Shown here: piece by piece, positions 45,788-58,288 of the stretch
Numbering within the stretch: the first letter of the stretch is position 1
How the letters are laid out: each line of letters starts with the position of its first letter
Source: Dactylis glomerata
Lineage: Eukaryota; Streptophyta; Magnoliopsida; Poales; Poaceae
Direction of reading: 5' to 3'
Assembly: GCA_007115705.1 (NCBI GenBank)
Contig: QXEO01000243.1
Span: 1,474,239 to 1,538,238, forward strand
Length of the DNA: 64,000 nucleotides
Made by a program: the position numbers and the translations under genes
The notes under the pieces: model-generated
Database searches by the model: none
What the model was told of the DNA's origin: nothing
Seen by the model: only the letters and a program-made list of their open reading frames with translations

Positions 45788-46099
45788 GCGACAAGAAAGA
45801 ACAAAAAGAGTAGAGTAGAAGAATAAGGCTGTAAAAGCCACGAGCTATTCCAGGGCAATGCCCTCTAGATCTAGAACACAGGTCATCGGCCGGATCTCTT
45901 GGGACACCCCATGTATCTTACATTATAAGTATAAATAAAGACAAAGTTCCTCCTGTTTGAGTTTACATGTCTTTAAACAAAATTGCGATAAACGCACCAA
46001 CAATGGGAAAGTAAAACACCTCGAGAACAAAACAAAGCTTCGGATAAAAAGATCCAGAAACAAAAACTCTCACGTTCTACACACAAAAGCATACAAATG
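45788..46099 (+). terminator. Possible 3' end region shared by sense gag-protease and antisense genes
   Basis: AT-rich sequence with AAGTATAAATAAAGAC at about 45938-45955 on the plus strand. It lies between the convergent sense protease and antisense gene ends, where both transcripts would terminate. Signal assignment is by motif only. Confidence 0.4.
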
Positions 46100-47030
46100 T
46101 CATAGCAATGGCTGATCAGAATCATCTACGCCCAAAGGATCTAAATAATGATGCTCGCAGAAAAACGCGGCATCCTCTTGAAGTAACCTAGCTATGAGCC
46201 TCCTTGCTGGTTGAAGGGTAGCATCCATATGGAATCGCAACCTAGCTCCCCCTGGAGGCATACTTAGTGAGATGGAACTATAATTAAGCCTTGGATGCCA
46301 CTTACGTATCCAACCAAGAGCAAAATTGGCGCCAGCCACTAAGTTGAGCTCTATCAGTCGATGAATTCGCTGACTAGATCTAAAAACGTCGAGTAGCTAC
46401 GGAAAGCTTCCAGGAAGAGGATTGCGAGGGAGCATGACAGAATACATGGTAGTCAAAGACCTTTGACAACCATCAACAGCTTCTCCAATGTGCTGATCAC
46501 GATCTTGAAGAAGCACAATAGCACGACGGCGCCGGGATCAGACCACAAACTTTCAACTCCCTCCGATGATTTCTCGAGAGCCGCGATTCATTCAGAAACC
46601 CGACGTGTCTCACCAACAAAGTCCAAGCAAGTGCCTGCGATAATGAGAAGTTATTAGCCACCAATAATGGAGTAAAAAGGAAAAGAGGAAGGTTGCAAGG
46701 AACCCTACATCGCAACGTCTCATAGACGGATTCAACAATACCAACAAGAAAGGAGTCGCATTCTTCAAGATGCACAATTTTGGCCGTCAGACCCGACACC
46801 TTATCCTCGAGTATGGATATCTGTTTCATAAAGCCGCAAGATTTGCTGGCCTTGTCCATAGACATCTGTGCCTGGCACTTCATCAAGGATAAACGGCCTT
46901 CAAGGTCCGAAATTCTCAACAAATGTTCAGAACATCGACACGAAGGATGAGGAGGCAAAGAAACTCCGGAGTCGAACATATTGGCGGGAGATGAAGCCCG
47001 ATCACGACCCGACGACCCACCAGCATGCAC
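46100..47030 (-). pseudogene. Antisense gene 2 of element X (coiled-coil protein), exon pieces
   Basis: The minus strand from 47030 (MHAGGSSGRDRASSPAN) gives a helical segment with heptad-like spacing (RISDLEGRLSLMKCQAQMSM, KQISILEDKVSGLTAKIVHL) followed by a likely donor after IVESVYETLRC. A last segment at 46100-46339 (AGANFALGWIRKWHPRLNYS, LQPARRLIARLLQEDAAFF) ends at 46100. Intermediate exons at 46430-46640 are readable only in pieces. It may be the 3' part of the same transcription unit as the gene at 47205-49947 or a separate gene. Function unknown; I recall similar protein ends being predicted repeatedly in wheat transposon annotation. Confidence 0.55.
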
Positions 47031-47204
47031 AGGATGGAAGCCAAAAGAAAGGAAAAGACAACATCTCAGAAACTAAATCAAGCACGACATTTCATAAAGG
47101 ATGAATATTTACAAAGAGCACAAGTCCTCTGACTAGTTCCCGGGCAAAATGTGACTAAAGTTCACTACATCAGAATAAACGAATATTACAAAGGAATACT
47201 AAGT

Positions 47205-49947
47205 CTACGCCACCTCAGCCTCAGGGTCCGCAGCAGCAGTAGGCATGGAAGAGGTAGCACCAGCGTTGGGAGGAGGCATGGATCCACTTGTCACCGGAGT
47301 CGAGGAAACCGGCGTAGCAGAGGTCGAAGAAGCCGCCGAAGGAGAAATTATCGATACGATGCCTGGCGTGTACTTCTTTGCCTTCTCAAAGAAAACCCGC
47401 AGCTCCGAAAGAGGTCGACCGCGAGAAGAGCTCACCTTCTCCCAGTTGACCTCCTCGCCATGTGCGTAAGTAAGCGCAATGGCCCCCTCGTCACCTCACT
47501 TCATGGAGCGGCCCTTCATAAGAAGGATAGGATCGTCGGGGGTGTCAAAGGCCTTGGCAAGCTTCTTCAAATCATTATCTGGCATGTCCGCTTTCTGCTT
47601 GGGCCACAACCCGACGAAAATCCGCGTGAGCACGCGGCTAGCCAACTCAAAGATCTCCTAGATAGAAATCTAGTTCGCCTCCAGCAAGTTAACTGTGGCC
47701 ATGAGAGAATCATCGTCTGGCTACAAAGATGACGAAGACACCCTAGTATGTTCTAAACAACCAAGGAAACAAAGACAGAGGAAAAATCACACATCAGCAA
47801 GCATAAGAGTGGGCAACTCAACAAAGAAGGGAAAAGCATGATATTTACCTCCAACAAGAGCAGACATTTTATTAAGCCGTTCAGTTACGGCCTGCTCCCG
47901 CTGGATGTGCTCCTTATTAGCGTCAGAAAGGGTCTTCTCCGCTTTCTTTGCCCTAGCCAATGTTGATTTAGTGGACTTCTCAGCAGTGGCTTTGGCAGCA
48001 GTGGCGGCATCCCAAGCTTTTCTGGAAGCTTTGAGTTCAGCTTCCAGAGACGAAATGCGAGCATTAGCTGCCGCCAAAGCATCTGTAGTTCAAAGAAGGG
48101 AAAAGAAAGTCGAATAAAGAAACAAAGAAAGGCACTTGAGACAAGCAAAATATAGGAAAGGAGATTACCCTCAGAAGCCCTAGTAGCTTTCAAATATTCG
48201 ACACATTCAGTGCCCAAAGTGACAAATTTCTACATCAAAATCTGTCTAGAAAAACACGTGAGTATGAAGATCACGCAAGGAACAAAAGCAAAAATACCAG
48301 GATCAACACGCACATCGTCAAAGGAGCTCGTGGGCCGATGGGTCTCGAGGGAAGAACCGGCGTCTGTCGACTTCTTCAAACACTTGGAACCACGAGTAGA
48401 GACGACCTTCTTAACAGGAGCTTTTGAAGACTTAGCCACTGGAGCAGTTTCCTGCAAATAAGGTTCATCGGCGGTCGTAGCTTCAACAGAGGGAGCAGTG
48501 GCAGCATCTTTCTTTGGGTTCTCGTTGTCACTACGAATGAAAGAAAAAGGCAGAGACTTCACGTAAGTCAAAAGAAAGGAAGCAAGTAAAAATAAAAAAT
48601 TCCAGTCAGCAAAACAAAAACTCACGAGTCCAAGGCGTCGAAAAGTTCTTCCTCATCCTCTAGAGCAGAGGCCTCCCCGGCCACATTCTTGTGAGCGGAG
48701 GCACTCGAAGAAGCAAGCTCCTCAACACGTTTCCTCTTCTTGTCAATGCCAAGATCTTCAGAAAGTGTAGGAGGAGGCGACGTAGTCGAACTGGTCCTTT
48801 CCAGCGAATCTTCACCTTCATCTTCATCTTGGTTGTCCTCAGCCTCGGGGGCTTCAGAGGCAGCGAAAATAGGCACATCTTGAATGGCCCCTCTCTCTAG
48901 AAGAGGAGGGCGAGAAACAAGGGATTGGTGATCCTGGAAGGAAAAGAAGCCGAGAGTTACAAGAAAAACAATGATAAGATATAAGAAGGCGACTAAAGAC
49001 AGTAAACATACCGCAGGCAAGGGATGTTCAGAGTCGAAGTATCTAGCGGCCAAATCCGCAATTTCATGATCCTTAGTGAGAGTAGTAAGAGCTCTCACTC
49101 GCTTGTCGAGATCCTTCTTCTCCATAAGATCTTCACATACTCGAGAAGAATCTCCCAAGCCAGAAAATGACCATAGTTTGGAAAGACAATGCTGAAGAGG
49201 TTGAACTCAACATTGCAGGAAAAATGCCATAAGTTGAGTACCTGAAAGCGCACCTCCTTTACCACTCTTCAGAGCTTGGATGAGGGCTAGAAGTGGTTTG
49301 ATTTCCTCCATCTCAGCTTCCATGGGAGGCGAATCCCACGAGGCCAATTTCTTCACTTCTTTAGAGGCATTAAAAGGGACAATGCCGTACTGGTCAGAGG
49401 AAGAGACCTTTCGGTCTTTGATATAAAACCATTTCTTCCTCCAACCCTGCACTGAGGCAGCCATGGAAAACTCCAGGTACTGAGATTCAGCACGGATAGA
49501 AACAACAGCTCCGCCCAATTCAGGTTTCTTTGATAAAGCGACACTGGGGCGGAGCCGAAAGAGGAATTTCCAGAGAAGAAAATGGGGTTTGATCCCCAGA
49601 AACGACTCACAAAAGGTGATAAAACAAGCAATGTGAAGAATTGAGTTTGGTGTGAGCTTGTGAAGCTGCACACCGTACACGAAAAGAAGCCCACGAAGGA
49701 ACTCGTGGGTAGGGAGAGAAAGACCGCGTAAGAAAAAAGTAAGGAACATCACCCGGAAGCTGCTCAGGGGCTTGGGGATGCGCTCGGTGCTAGGGAAGAT
49801 GACCTGATCATCATCGGAGATGAGGCCATCACCCTGGGCCTTGTCCAGATCCTTCTGCTTGAAATCAGAAGGTACCCAGCTGGTCGCAAAGTTAGCAGTG
49901 TTGCTCTTGCCCATCTTGTTCTTCTGCGCAAGAGTCTTGACGCGCAT
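47205..49947 (-). pseudogene. Antisense gene 1 of element X: spliced, with 'putative gypsy type transposon' domain
   Basis: Exon 1 runs from ATG 49947 to about 49012 with one in-frame TGA at 49207-49209. It carries SWVPSDFKQKDLDKAQGDGL, FLRGLSLPTHEFLRGLLFVYGVQLHKL and HIACFITFCESFLGIKPHF, which fit the PF04195-type domain (memory). Plausible GT-AG introns then separate about 48626-48933 (acidic), 48298-48530, 48169-48229, 47849-48082 (coiled coil: RISSLEAELKASRKAWDAAT) and a last exon about 47205-47720 (RIFVGLWPKQKADMPDNDLKK). Exons 1-3 keep frame across the joins. Stops in the last exon (near 47655 and 47495) show decay. It lies opposite to gag, in the place where element A has RT and integrase. 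Function unknown. Confidence 0.75.
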
Positions 49948-50066
49948 CTACGGCTTGCGCACGGGGGCTGTGCATGTGCAGGAGCTCAGAGGTGCGCAAG
50001 GTTTGCAACAATGGTGGCGGCGGCAGAAACGAGGAACTGGTAAACAGTAAATTCCCCACTCTCCCC

Positions 50067-50076
50067 CTTATATAGC
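50067..50076 (-). promoter_or_regulatory. TATA box for antisense gene 1
   Basis: The minus strand reads GCTATATAAGGGGGAG about 120 bp upstream of the ATG at 49947, a good plant TATA box independent of the LTR promoter. Confidence 0.65.
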
Positions 50077-50393
50077 TTCCTGATGAAGGAACGTGGGCTG
50101 AGACATGGCGCAAGGAGCGGAAACGGCAGCCCACTAATGGGCAGGGAAATTGCGAAATTACTGCGCTGCCCACGAGTAACGGTCAGCGCCCAGTCAAAAT
50201 TACACATAGGGTGATTATATTAATGATGTCACGAAAAGTTCGAGTAAAGGGCAATAAGACTATGACAGTGAAAAGTCTGGTGTGACATATGTGCGTATTG
50301 ATGATGACAAAGGAAGTCGACGAAAAAATGATGTAAAAGGTGCACAAAGATCAACGAAGAAAAACTGATTCTCTGAGTCTATACCCGAAAATA

Positions 50394-50660
50394 TTTGACT
50401 ATAGCCTCGGGGGCTACTACCATCGGGAGCGCTGAGCGCGCACCCGACGATATTATTAAGTGAAGCTACGATTTGATGAAATGAAAGTAGACACAATGTC
50501 TTTGAGCCTATACTCGAAATAAGATTTTTCGACTATAGCCTCGGGGGCTACTCCCATCGGGAGCGCTGGGCACGCACCCGACGATGGTTTTTATGAATAA
50601 TGGAGCCAATACAAAAGACGAAATAAGATTTGGGAAGCATCATTACTACCATCGGGAGGG
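50394..50660 (+). repeat. PPT-like tandem repeats in element X
   Basis: GACTATAGCCTCGGGGGCTACT followed by CCATCGGGAGCGCTG and CGCACCCGACGAT is present at about 50397-50455 and again at about 50528-50585, with a third partial ACTACCATCGGGAGGG at about 50645. The CTCGGGGGCTACT core is the same as the true polypurine tract next to the 3' LTR. Confidence 0.85.
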
Positions 50661-51215
50661 AGTTTTTATTAATCAAGGTTGAATAACCCGAATATTTTGC
50701 ACATTGAAACAGTCAAACAAGGCTGCGACATATGATTCTCGAGTTGCGTCATCGCGACAAAACTTGAATATCGTGCTTGAAATATATCACGAAGGTAAGA
50801 CCCCGGGATCCATCCTGTGTGGCCTGGTATACGCACATGGATGCGCTCTGCTGGTACTTATCCGTGTCTACGACGCGAAGAAAATCCTGGTGGACGCACT
50901 GGGTACCCTGAGAACCACTGGGATGCATTCTTTATAAGTCCTAAATGCGGCGAAAGAATGGGTTTGACCGGTTTCCCGAATTCAAATCCAAGGGGATTGA
51001 ATTTGAAGTAGGTGACAAGTATCTGTTCGGAAGTTAACTGGCCTCTTGATCCGTCAGAGTTGTCAGGCTTGTTCATCAAAACCCCTTGCGAGATATTATA
51101 ATAAAAAGATAAGTCAAAAGACCAAGTCGAAGATTCGAAGATATGAAGAAGAAGTATTGATCAAGTCGAAGATTTGAAGATCTAAGATTCAACCCAAATC
51201 TGTAATTCTGGTAGA

Positions 51216-51229
51216 ATCTCGGGGGCTAC
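51216..51229 (+). promoter_or_regulatory. Polypurine tract of element X
   Basis: AATCTCGGGGGCTAC lies directly before the 3' LTR (51230), the required position for plus-strand priming. It resembles the repeated cores upstream. Confidence 0.75.
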
Positions 51230-51564
51230 TGACAAGGGTATAGACAGTAGAGCCCGTCAGTTGAGTACCCCTGAGGCCCGTTAAGCTAGGCCCAGTTATA
51301 ACACTAGTCGAAATACGAGTTCATGTCGTATATCGATATTGTAATATGTATCGGATCCCTCCCGATCCTTGAGACCTGGCCACCTATATATAGGGGCCAG
51401 GAGAGGACGGTGAGGGACAGATCGAAAGCAACCCAGGTTTACTCCCCACGTTTACTTTCGATACACACCTTGTTTGACTGATTTTACCTTCGAGTTCATC
51501 CGACGCCCTATCTCCCCGATCCTAAGTCCTCCATCTAGGACATTTGTCGAGTTAACCCTCGTCA
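51230..51564 (+). repeat. 3' LTR of element X
   Basis: 335 bp, same termini as the 5' LTR; about 8 differences by eye. TATATATA at about 51385. Confidence 0.95.
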
Positions 51565-53117
51565 GGGGGAGTGACAGAAACCTCTAAGGTTGTAGATATA
51601 TTGTTGCCACTAGGGAGAAAACAACATTCTTGTGTCCAAGGACATTTGCTTTGTTTATATTACGCACTTTGCTTAATACAATTATCTGTTGTTCGCAACT
51701 TAATACTCAAGGGGTCCTCGGATGATTTCCCGCGAGTGGATTTTTAGTCATAGATGCAGTTGGATGGCGGTCTATGTATTTTGTCGTAATGCCCAGAGTG
51801 AACCTCATAGTGATCCTCGTGACGTATGTACGTTATCTTTACTCTATCAATTGCCCAACTGTAATTTGTTTACCTAGCATGTTATTATTTTTCTTATGGA
51901 GAGACACCACTAGTGAACTGTGGACCCCGGTCCAATTTTCTTTACATTGCTTTACCATTTACTATTACTCGCTCTGTTTACTTTACTTGCATACTATTAT
52001 CCTTTTACCACTCGATACGCTCAATCCTTTGTTCACAGCAAACCGGTGAGATTGACAACCTCATAGAAGTTGGGAGCAAAGTTCTTGGTTGTGCTGTGTG
52101 CAGGTTTCACATTGCTGCTGGTGAAAAGCTACACGCCGACAAGTAGTTATTCTAGCGCCCTTGTCCGGAGTGTCACGAAGCTAGCAAGCATCACCTTCTG
52201 AAGTTTGGCTTTCTCCTACTGGTTCGATTCAACCTTGGTTTCACTAATGAGGGAAATTTGTTGTTGTGCTCAACATACCTTCCTCTTTGGGTTTCCAACT
52301 GGGTGCCTTAACATCACACCATCAAGCTCTAGCTCATCAAAAATGGATTTTGCATGAAACACTTATCGCATTTTTGGTGATTGGAGGTTTTACCGGTTCG
52401 TCTTTGAAGAGGGGTCAAATCTTTCATCATTTGGTTTATCTTCCTTGGTTGTACTATGATGTTTCTCTGCATAAATTTGCAGGGCTCGTTGGTGTGATTC
52501 CAATGAGCCCAAGTCATCAAAAACGGAGTCCGGATGCTCAAGTTATGGTTGTTTTGGTTTTAGGTGTTTCTGCCTTTTATAGGGCCAAAGACTCCGTCCT
52601 CGGAGGGCTGGAGACTTCGGCCCAAAATGTGTTTTCGTTGTTTTCGTCCGGAGTTCCAAAACCTCTGGGTACCTTTGCCAGGCCGGAGACTCCGGCCCTA
52701 GGGTTCGGAGACTCTAGCCGTCACAATTTTCTAGGTGGTGCTCGTCCCAGAAATGGGTCTCGAAGTCTTTTAGACGCATGTCCGGAGACTTGGGCCGGAG
52801 ACTCCGGCCCCCAAAGGCCGAAGACTCCGGGGTGCAGCGGCTAGTTTTTGTGGAGGACCTATATGAGGCCCCTTCTTCCCAGGGGCGGAGCTAGACTAAT
52901 TCAAGGGTATGTGGCGCATACCCATTTTTTGCGAATTTTTCAGTATATAAGCCCCTGTATGCATATATATATATATACATATTAGTGTTCTTTTCTACGA
53001 GTTAAAGTCAGGAAAATCAGAAAATCATGACATGCAGAGGGCTCTCAAGTTCAGCCGTTTCAACCTGGGCCAAAAATGTCATCATGGGCATGTATCGGGC
53101 GTTTCTTTGTTGGTACC

Positions 53118-54558
53118 TGATGTCTACGAACGCTTCTATTCTTGTAGATAGTGTTGGGCCTCTAAGTGCAGAGGTTTGTAGAACAGCAGCAAGTTTCCCT
53201 TAAGTGGATCACCCAAGGTTTATCAAACTCAGGTAGGAAGAGGTCAAATCTATCCCTCCCAAGCAACCCTGCAATTAAGATACAAGAATTCTCTTGTGTC
53301 CCCAACACACCCAATACACTTGTCAGATGTATAGGTGCACTAGTTTGGCGAAGAGATAGTGAAATACAAGTAATATGGATGATTATAAGTGGTAATTGCA
53401 ATCTAAAATAAAAATCGCTGCGAGCAAACATGTAGCAGAACAAGTTGTAAACGTTGTTTCAATGCTTAGAAACAAGGCCTAGGGATCATACTTTCACTAG
53501 TGGACACTCTCAACAAAGATAACATAATTGAACACATAAATATCATTCTTCACTATGCTACCCCGAACTACTCTCCGGTTGGATAATGAACACTAATCAC
53601 GGCGTAGGGCTATAATAGCACTCCTTAAAGTTCGCATTCCCCAATCTAGATTACCCCACACTGTCACCTTGAGTGCACTAGACGGTTCCAGACAAACACC
53701 AACAATTCATAGAGACATCCAACTCAAATCATAACTCATGATAAGTATAACTATAAAATGTAGCCTAAGAGACACACATAATGCACACACTGTCTCCGTC
53801 ACAACATGGTACAAGGTGTCTCTGGAGATTACAAGAATAAAACCACTTGAGTAGCATAATAGATGAAGAGTAACATCTACTAATTCAACTAGATACAAAG
53901 CTCATGATCACATAAAGATCACATCATGGGAGAGAGAGATGAACCACATAGCTACCGGTAGAGCCCTCAGCCCCAGGGGAGAACTACTTCCTACTCATCA
54001 TAGGAGACAGCAACAACAATGAAGATGGCGGTGGAGTCGATGAAGATGGCTTCAGGGGCAATTTCCCGTCCCGGCAGGGTGCCAGAACAAAGACTTCTGT
54101 CTCCCAAACTTTGTCTATGATGGCGCTGCGAAACTTTATCTGGGAAAACGCCGATTCATTTAGGGTTTTCACGACAAAGGCTTTATATTGGCGGAGGAGT
54201 GATGTCAGAGGGCACCCAGGGGCCCCACACCACAGGGTGGCACGTCCAGGGGTGCACCCGCGCCACCAGGTGGTGTGGCCACCTCCTGGTCCTCCTCCGT
54301 CTCTGCTTTGGACTCCATCTCGTGTCGGGGGAAATAGGAACTTCGGGCTTCATTTTGTCCAATTCCGAGAATATTTCCTGTGTAACTTTTCTGAAACATA
54401 AAAATAGCAGAAAATAGGAACTGGCACTGTGGCATCTCGTTAATAGGTTAGTTCCGGAAAATGCATAAAAATGCCCCGAAGTGTAAACAAAACACAAAGT
54501 AATTGGTGTAAAACAAGCATGGAGCATCAAAAATTATAGATACGTTTGAGACGTATCA
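53118..54558 (-). repeat. 3' LTR of element Z (1441 bp)
   Basis: Minus strand TGATACGTCTCAAACGTATC ... AGACATCA; same family as Y's LTRs but clearly diverged from them (for example the CACCACAGGGTGGCACG segment). Confidence 0.93.
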
Positions 54559-57471
54559 AGCATCCCCAAGCTTAACTCCTGCTCGTCCTCGAGTAGGTAA
54601 GTGATAACAAAACAATAATATTTGAGGTGACATGCACCAACACAATCTTGATCAACTTAAGGTAAAGCATTGCATGCTGAGATTAAAGTACTCTAAACAT
54701 GGGCATAAGAGATATAATTCTAACCATAGAACTTAGCAACCATGTTACAACATGAAAAGAAGCACAAACAAAAGATCATGAGTAATAATGCATTGAAAGG
54801 TGTATGTTTGTTTGAAGCGTATAGAAAACATAGCAAAGTGGTATTCAGCTTGTCCCTCATGGGGTAGCAAAACATAAATGCATAGGACACCTTCAAAGTT
54901 CAAAAGGGTGACTAGATACAAATAATTTGAGAACAAGTAATACCATAATCATGAATCAATCAATAATAATTTTTGGGACCATGCACATTATACTCAGAAT
55001 AATAACTATGCTCTCTCAATTGGTGCATAAAGGTAGAAGATAAAGACTCAACATAAAAGTAAAATAAAGACCCTTCGTAGAGGGAAGTAGTGATTGCAAG
55101 TTTTATAAACCTTCAAAAAATTATGGTACTTATTAGCTTTGAGCTCTCATTGCCCCTATCATAGGCATCTTGAGTGATTAAGGTTAATGCGAGTACAAAT
55201 ATGAGATATATGCTTGACAAGTCATAAGTTGAAAATCTCATGTCCCGTGAATACGAGTACCTAAACCTCATGCTACTCGACTTAGGTCCCAAGCAAGTTC
55301 TTGTCATTGTAAGCATACATGTATCATCGAGAACGCCAACGGGGTACCTCCTGCCCGATGATATGGAAGCTTTCCCATATCAAAATGATAGGACAAACAG
55401 ACAATGAACACCTCGACATCTCTTTTATTTACCATTGGGTATAGCTTTTTATTTTGAGATGCGTCGTCGAATGTCCACTATGGTTATGCTGTAAATTTCC
55501 ACCATGAATGATGCATGGTTTAGATTAGCGGCCCAGGCGTTTCTCTAACACATATACAAACTCAATGAACTCCACAAGTTTCCAACTCATTTCACACAGA
55601 TAAGCATCCATAAACAAAAGATCATAATATCAACTTAAATATAAATAAGTGCAATGTTGAAAGCGTGCCCCATGACAGCATGGCTGAGCTAACTCCCAAC
55701 TTACAACTTGCAAGCATATAATCAATATAAGAGAGCCACAATGGTCAAGTTTATTAAGTGCAAGAAAGTAAATATGCCATCAAGTTCGTGATTGCTTTAC
55801 TAACTAATTTTCTCATAACAAAAAATTTAATTTGGAAGATAGATAAAAGCAAGACGAATATACTTGGAATAGCAAATTGCTAATAGGTAGATATGATGGA
55901 CACATTGGAAAACTTTGGTTTTTGGGAGTTGGATGCACGAGTAGAGCTCATACTCAGTACAGGTGAAGGCTAGCAAAAGACTGGGAGCGACCAACTTAGA
56001 GAGCAATAACGATCATAATCATGCATAGCGAAAAAACATTATTAACCAAAGCATAAAGTGATTTTACAAGTCAAAAACCAAATGATCATAGAGGCTTGAG
56101 GCGACTGGTTTAAAGTCAAACATTGTGTAAGCATGCGCCAAATCAACCCAAATAAAGCATCAAAGGAGAATACCACAATATTATGCTTCTATAAGATAAA
56201 AACAACGCATGATTCTTTTAAAGGCACATTAAGCACTCTCAGTCATTTGAGACAAGTCATGCTACAATAATAAATACTAAGCATATAATAAAAAAATATC
56301 TAGCATGACATGCTAAAGTCTAAGCCATAGTCTAAACAAGCTTCCTTTTGCACCACTATAGGCATGAAACATTTTACTCTTTTCCAACACCAATCAACCT
56401 ATTTGAACAACTCCCAAAGATGAAAACCAACAAATACCAGAGGTCTAAATACACCTAGCTACAAAGAACTAACAAGTTCTAAACAAGAACGAAGGTGAAA
56501 AATAAAAGCTAAACGCAGTACTAGAAAAAGAGAACACTCGTTGAACGATAAAAGTGAAAACTAGAGTGTTCTAGGCAATAAAAACGGATCGTGTCTCACT
56601 CCAAAACAAACATGGTGTGATCCAAGCATTTATTACAGCAAATAAAACAAAATAAAATTGAAAGCAAAAATAAAGATGCTCTAAGAAAAACACATAGCAT
56701 ATAAAGCAATAAAAATATAGTGTCTTGAAAGATGACCTGATATTTTTTTTGATGAATAAATGGGTGCCTTGGGCATCCCCAAGATTTGACGCTTGTACTT
56801 CTTGGTTATTTCTTGGTGTGACATGGGCATCCCCAAGCTTGAGCTTTTGTCCATAGTTCATCTCATCTTATTATTCTCCTTTCCCTACACTTGAAAACTT
56901 CATTCATACAAAACTTCACACAATTCTCATTAGCAACATTAGTTTATGCAAGATAGTAGATCCACTTTTGGTTTAGTTTCAACTCAAGTACAACATCTAT
57001 TAAAACATTAGCTACTGTAGCAACTTCTTCTAAAAGTTTCATGATCAAAAGAACTAAAAAATAAAGAGATCAAGAGGCAAATGCAAATACTGGCAGAAAT
57101 CTGTCAAGACAGAACAGTTGGTAAAGATCAATTTTTTAGAAAATCTTCTGTTGCTCAAATTGAAAAGTGCAAAACTAATGAAATTTAGATATAACCTGGG
57201 GCATGTGCACAAGAAATTGCAGATCAAAATGACATTCTGGGAATTTTCACGAATTTTTACGGTACATCGCAGAAATCTATTTTAGGACAGCAACTTCCCC
57301 AAATCTTACCTTCTTCCAATTAGAGGTTGCTCTTGGCACAAAAATGAAATAAAAAAGATAAGCAGAGGTCATTACAGTAGTAACAACTTCCAAGACTCAA
57401 CAAAAAGAAAAAGTACTGAAAAAAAAACATTGGGTTATCTCCCAAGAGTGCTTTTCTTTAACGCCTTTGAG
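54559..57471 (-). other. Non-coding region of element Z
   Basis: Collinear with 33006-35908 of element Y, including GCATCCCCAAGCTTAACTCC next to the LTR and ATGGGCATCCCCAAGCTTGAGC near 56825. No gene. Confidence 0.75.
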
Positions 57472-58288
57472 CTAGGCGCAGTAGTTTGAGAAGATGCTCA
57501 TATAAGCGCCGGAAAAGAGCTTAAGGCAAAGGCGCCAGAAAAGAGCTTGAAGCAAAGAGAGCATCAAAAAGCAAATATGAAACACTTTTAAGTCTAACCG
57601 ACTTCCTATGCATAGGAATCTTGTAAGAAAATACATCAAAGAAGCACATAGTAACAAGCATGGGTAGATAAAACAAGTGCAACTTCAAGATTTTCAACAT
57701 ATGTAAAATTAATATTATTGAGATGCATAAAACCATGTTTCCCTCTCTCATAATAACTTTCAGTAGCATCATGAACAAAATTAATAATATAACCATCACA
57801 TAAAACATTCTTATCATGAGCCACATGCATAAAAGAATTAATACTCCCCACATAAGCATAGTCATTCTTATTAATCATAGTGGGAGCAAATTCAATAATA
57901 TTTCTATCAATATTATTCTCATCACCATAATCATTAAAAATAAGAGGCATATTATAATCATACCTTATTTTCTCTTCAATAGTAGGTGGACTGAAAATAT
58001 CACACTCATCATTGTAATCATCATATATCGGAGGCATAGTATCATCAAAGTCAATTTTGTCCTCATGCTTGGGGGACTAAAAATATCATGCTCATCAAAA
58101 CCAGCTTCCCCAAGCTTAGACTTTTCCATAGCATTAGCAATAATGGTGTTCAAAGAATTCATACTAGTAACATTGCTATTAGCACGCAAACAAAGTTCCA
58201 TGGGTTTTTTAATTTTTTCTTCAAACACTTCATGTCCTAACTCAAGATAAATACTATAAAGCTCTCTATTTTTGTTGTTGTTTTCCAT
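57472..58288 (-). pseudogene. Gag-like remnant of element Z, core deleted and frameshifted
   Basis: Starts ATG at 58288 (MENNNKNRELYSIYLELGHE), keeps the N-terminal linker (NAMEKSKLGEAGFDEHDIFS), then shifts frame near 58060 and passes directly into the Asp/Tyr-rich part (MPPIYDDYNDECDIFS, DNIDRN-type) and the hydrophobic tail (LYLFCLPMLV-like in another frame). The Gag core, zinc knuckle and basic patch that Y has at about 36700-38050 are absent. The protein could not form a particle by itself. Confidence 0.8.

Larger units (their letters stand above)
30758..51564 (+). mobile_element. Nest level 3: Gypsy element X, non-autonomous, with antisense genes
   Basis: Two 335-bp LTRs (30758-31092, 51230-51564) flanked by GGGGG (30753-30757, 51565-51569). 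Inside: primer-binding site, gag (broken by element Y), protease, a 3' cleavage/poly(A)-like region, two antisense coding blocks (46100-47030 and 47205-49947), PPT-like repeats, and the true PPT. There is no RT, RNase H or integrase in either strand. By eye the two LTRs differ at about 8 of 335 sites. It must have moved with polymerase from a complete relative such as element A. Confidence 0.93.
29893..52324 (+). mobile_element. Nest level 2: solo LTR 2 (1620 bp), split by element X
   Basis: Starts TGATACGTCTCAAACATATC and ends ATCACACCATCA, flanked by AGCTC (29888-29892, 52325-52329). Its sequence is 29893-30757 plus 51570-52324; the two pieces join at AATCGGGGGG/AGTGACAG, the same continuous text as in solo LTR 1 at about 28800. 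Without element X the length is 1620 bp, three more than solo LTR 1. Confidence 0.92.

Noticed and set aside
49207..49242. GT donor at the end of exon 1 of the antisense gene (CAG|GTACTC)
   Set aside because: Reading through, with one TGA that looks like a mutated CGA, keeps a plausible protein (PLQHCLSKLWSFSGLGD) in frame with the next part, so a stop mutation explains it better than an intron.
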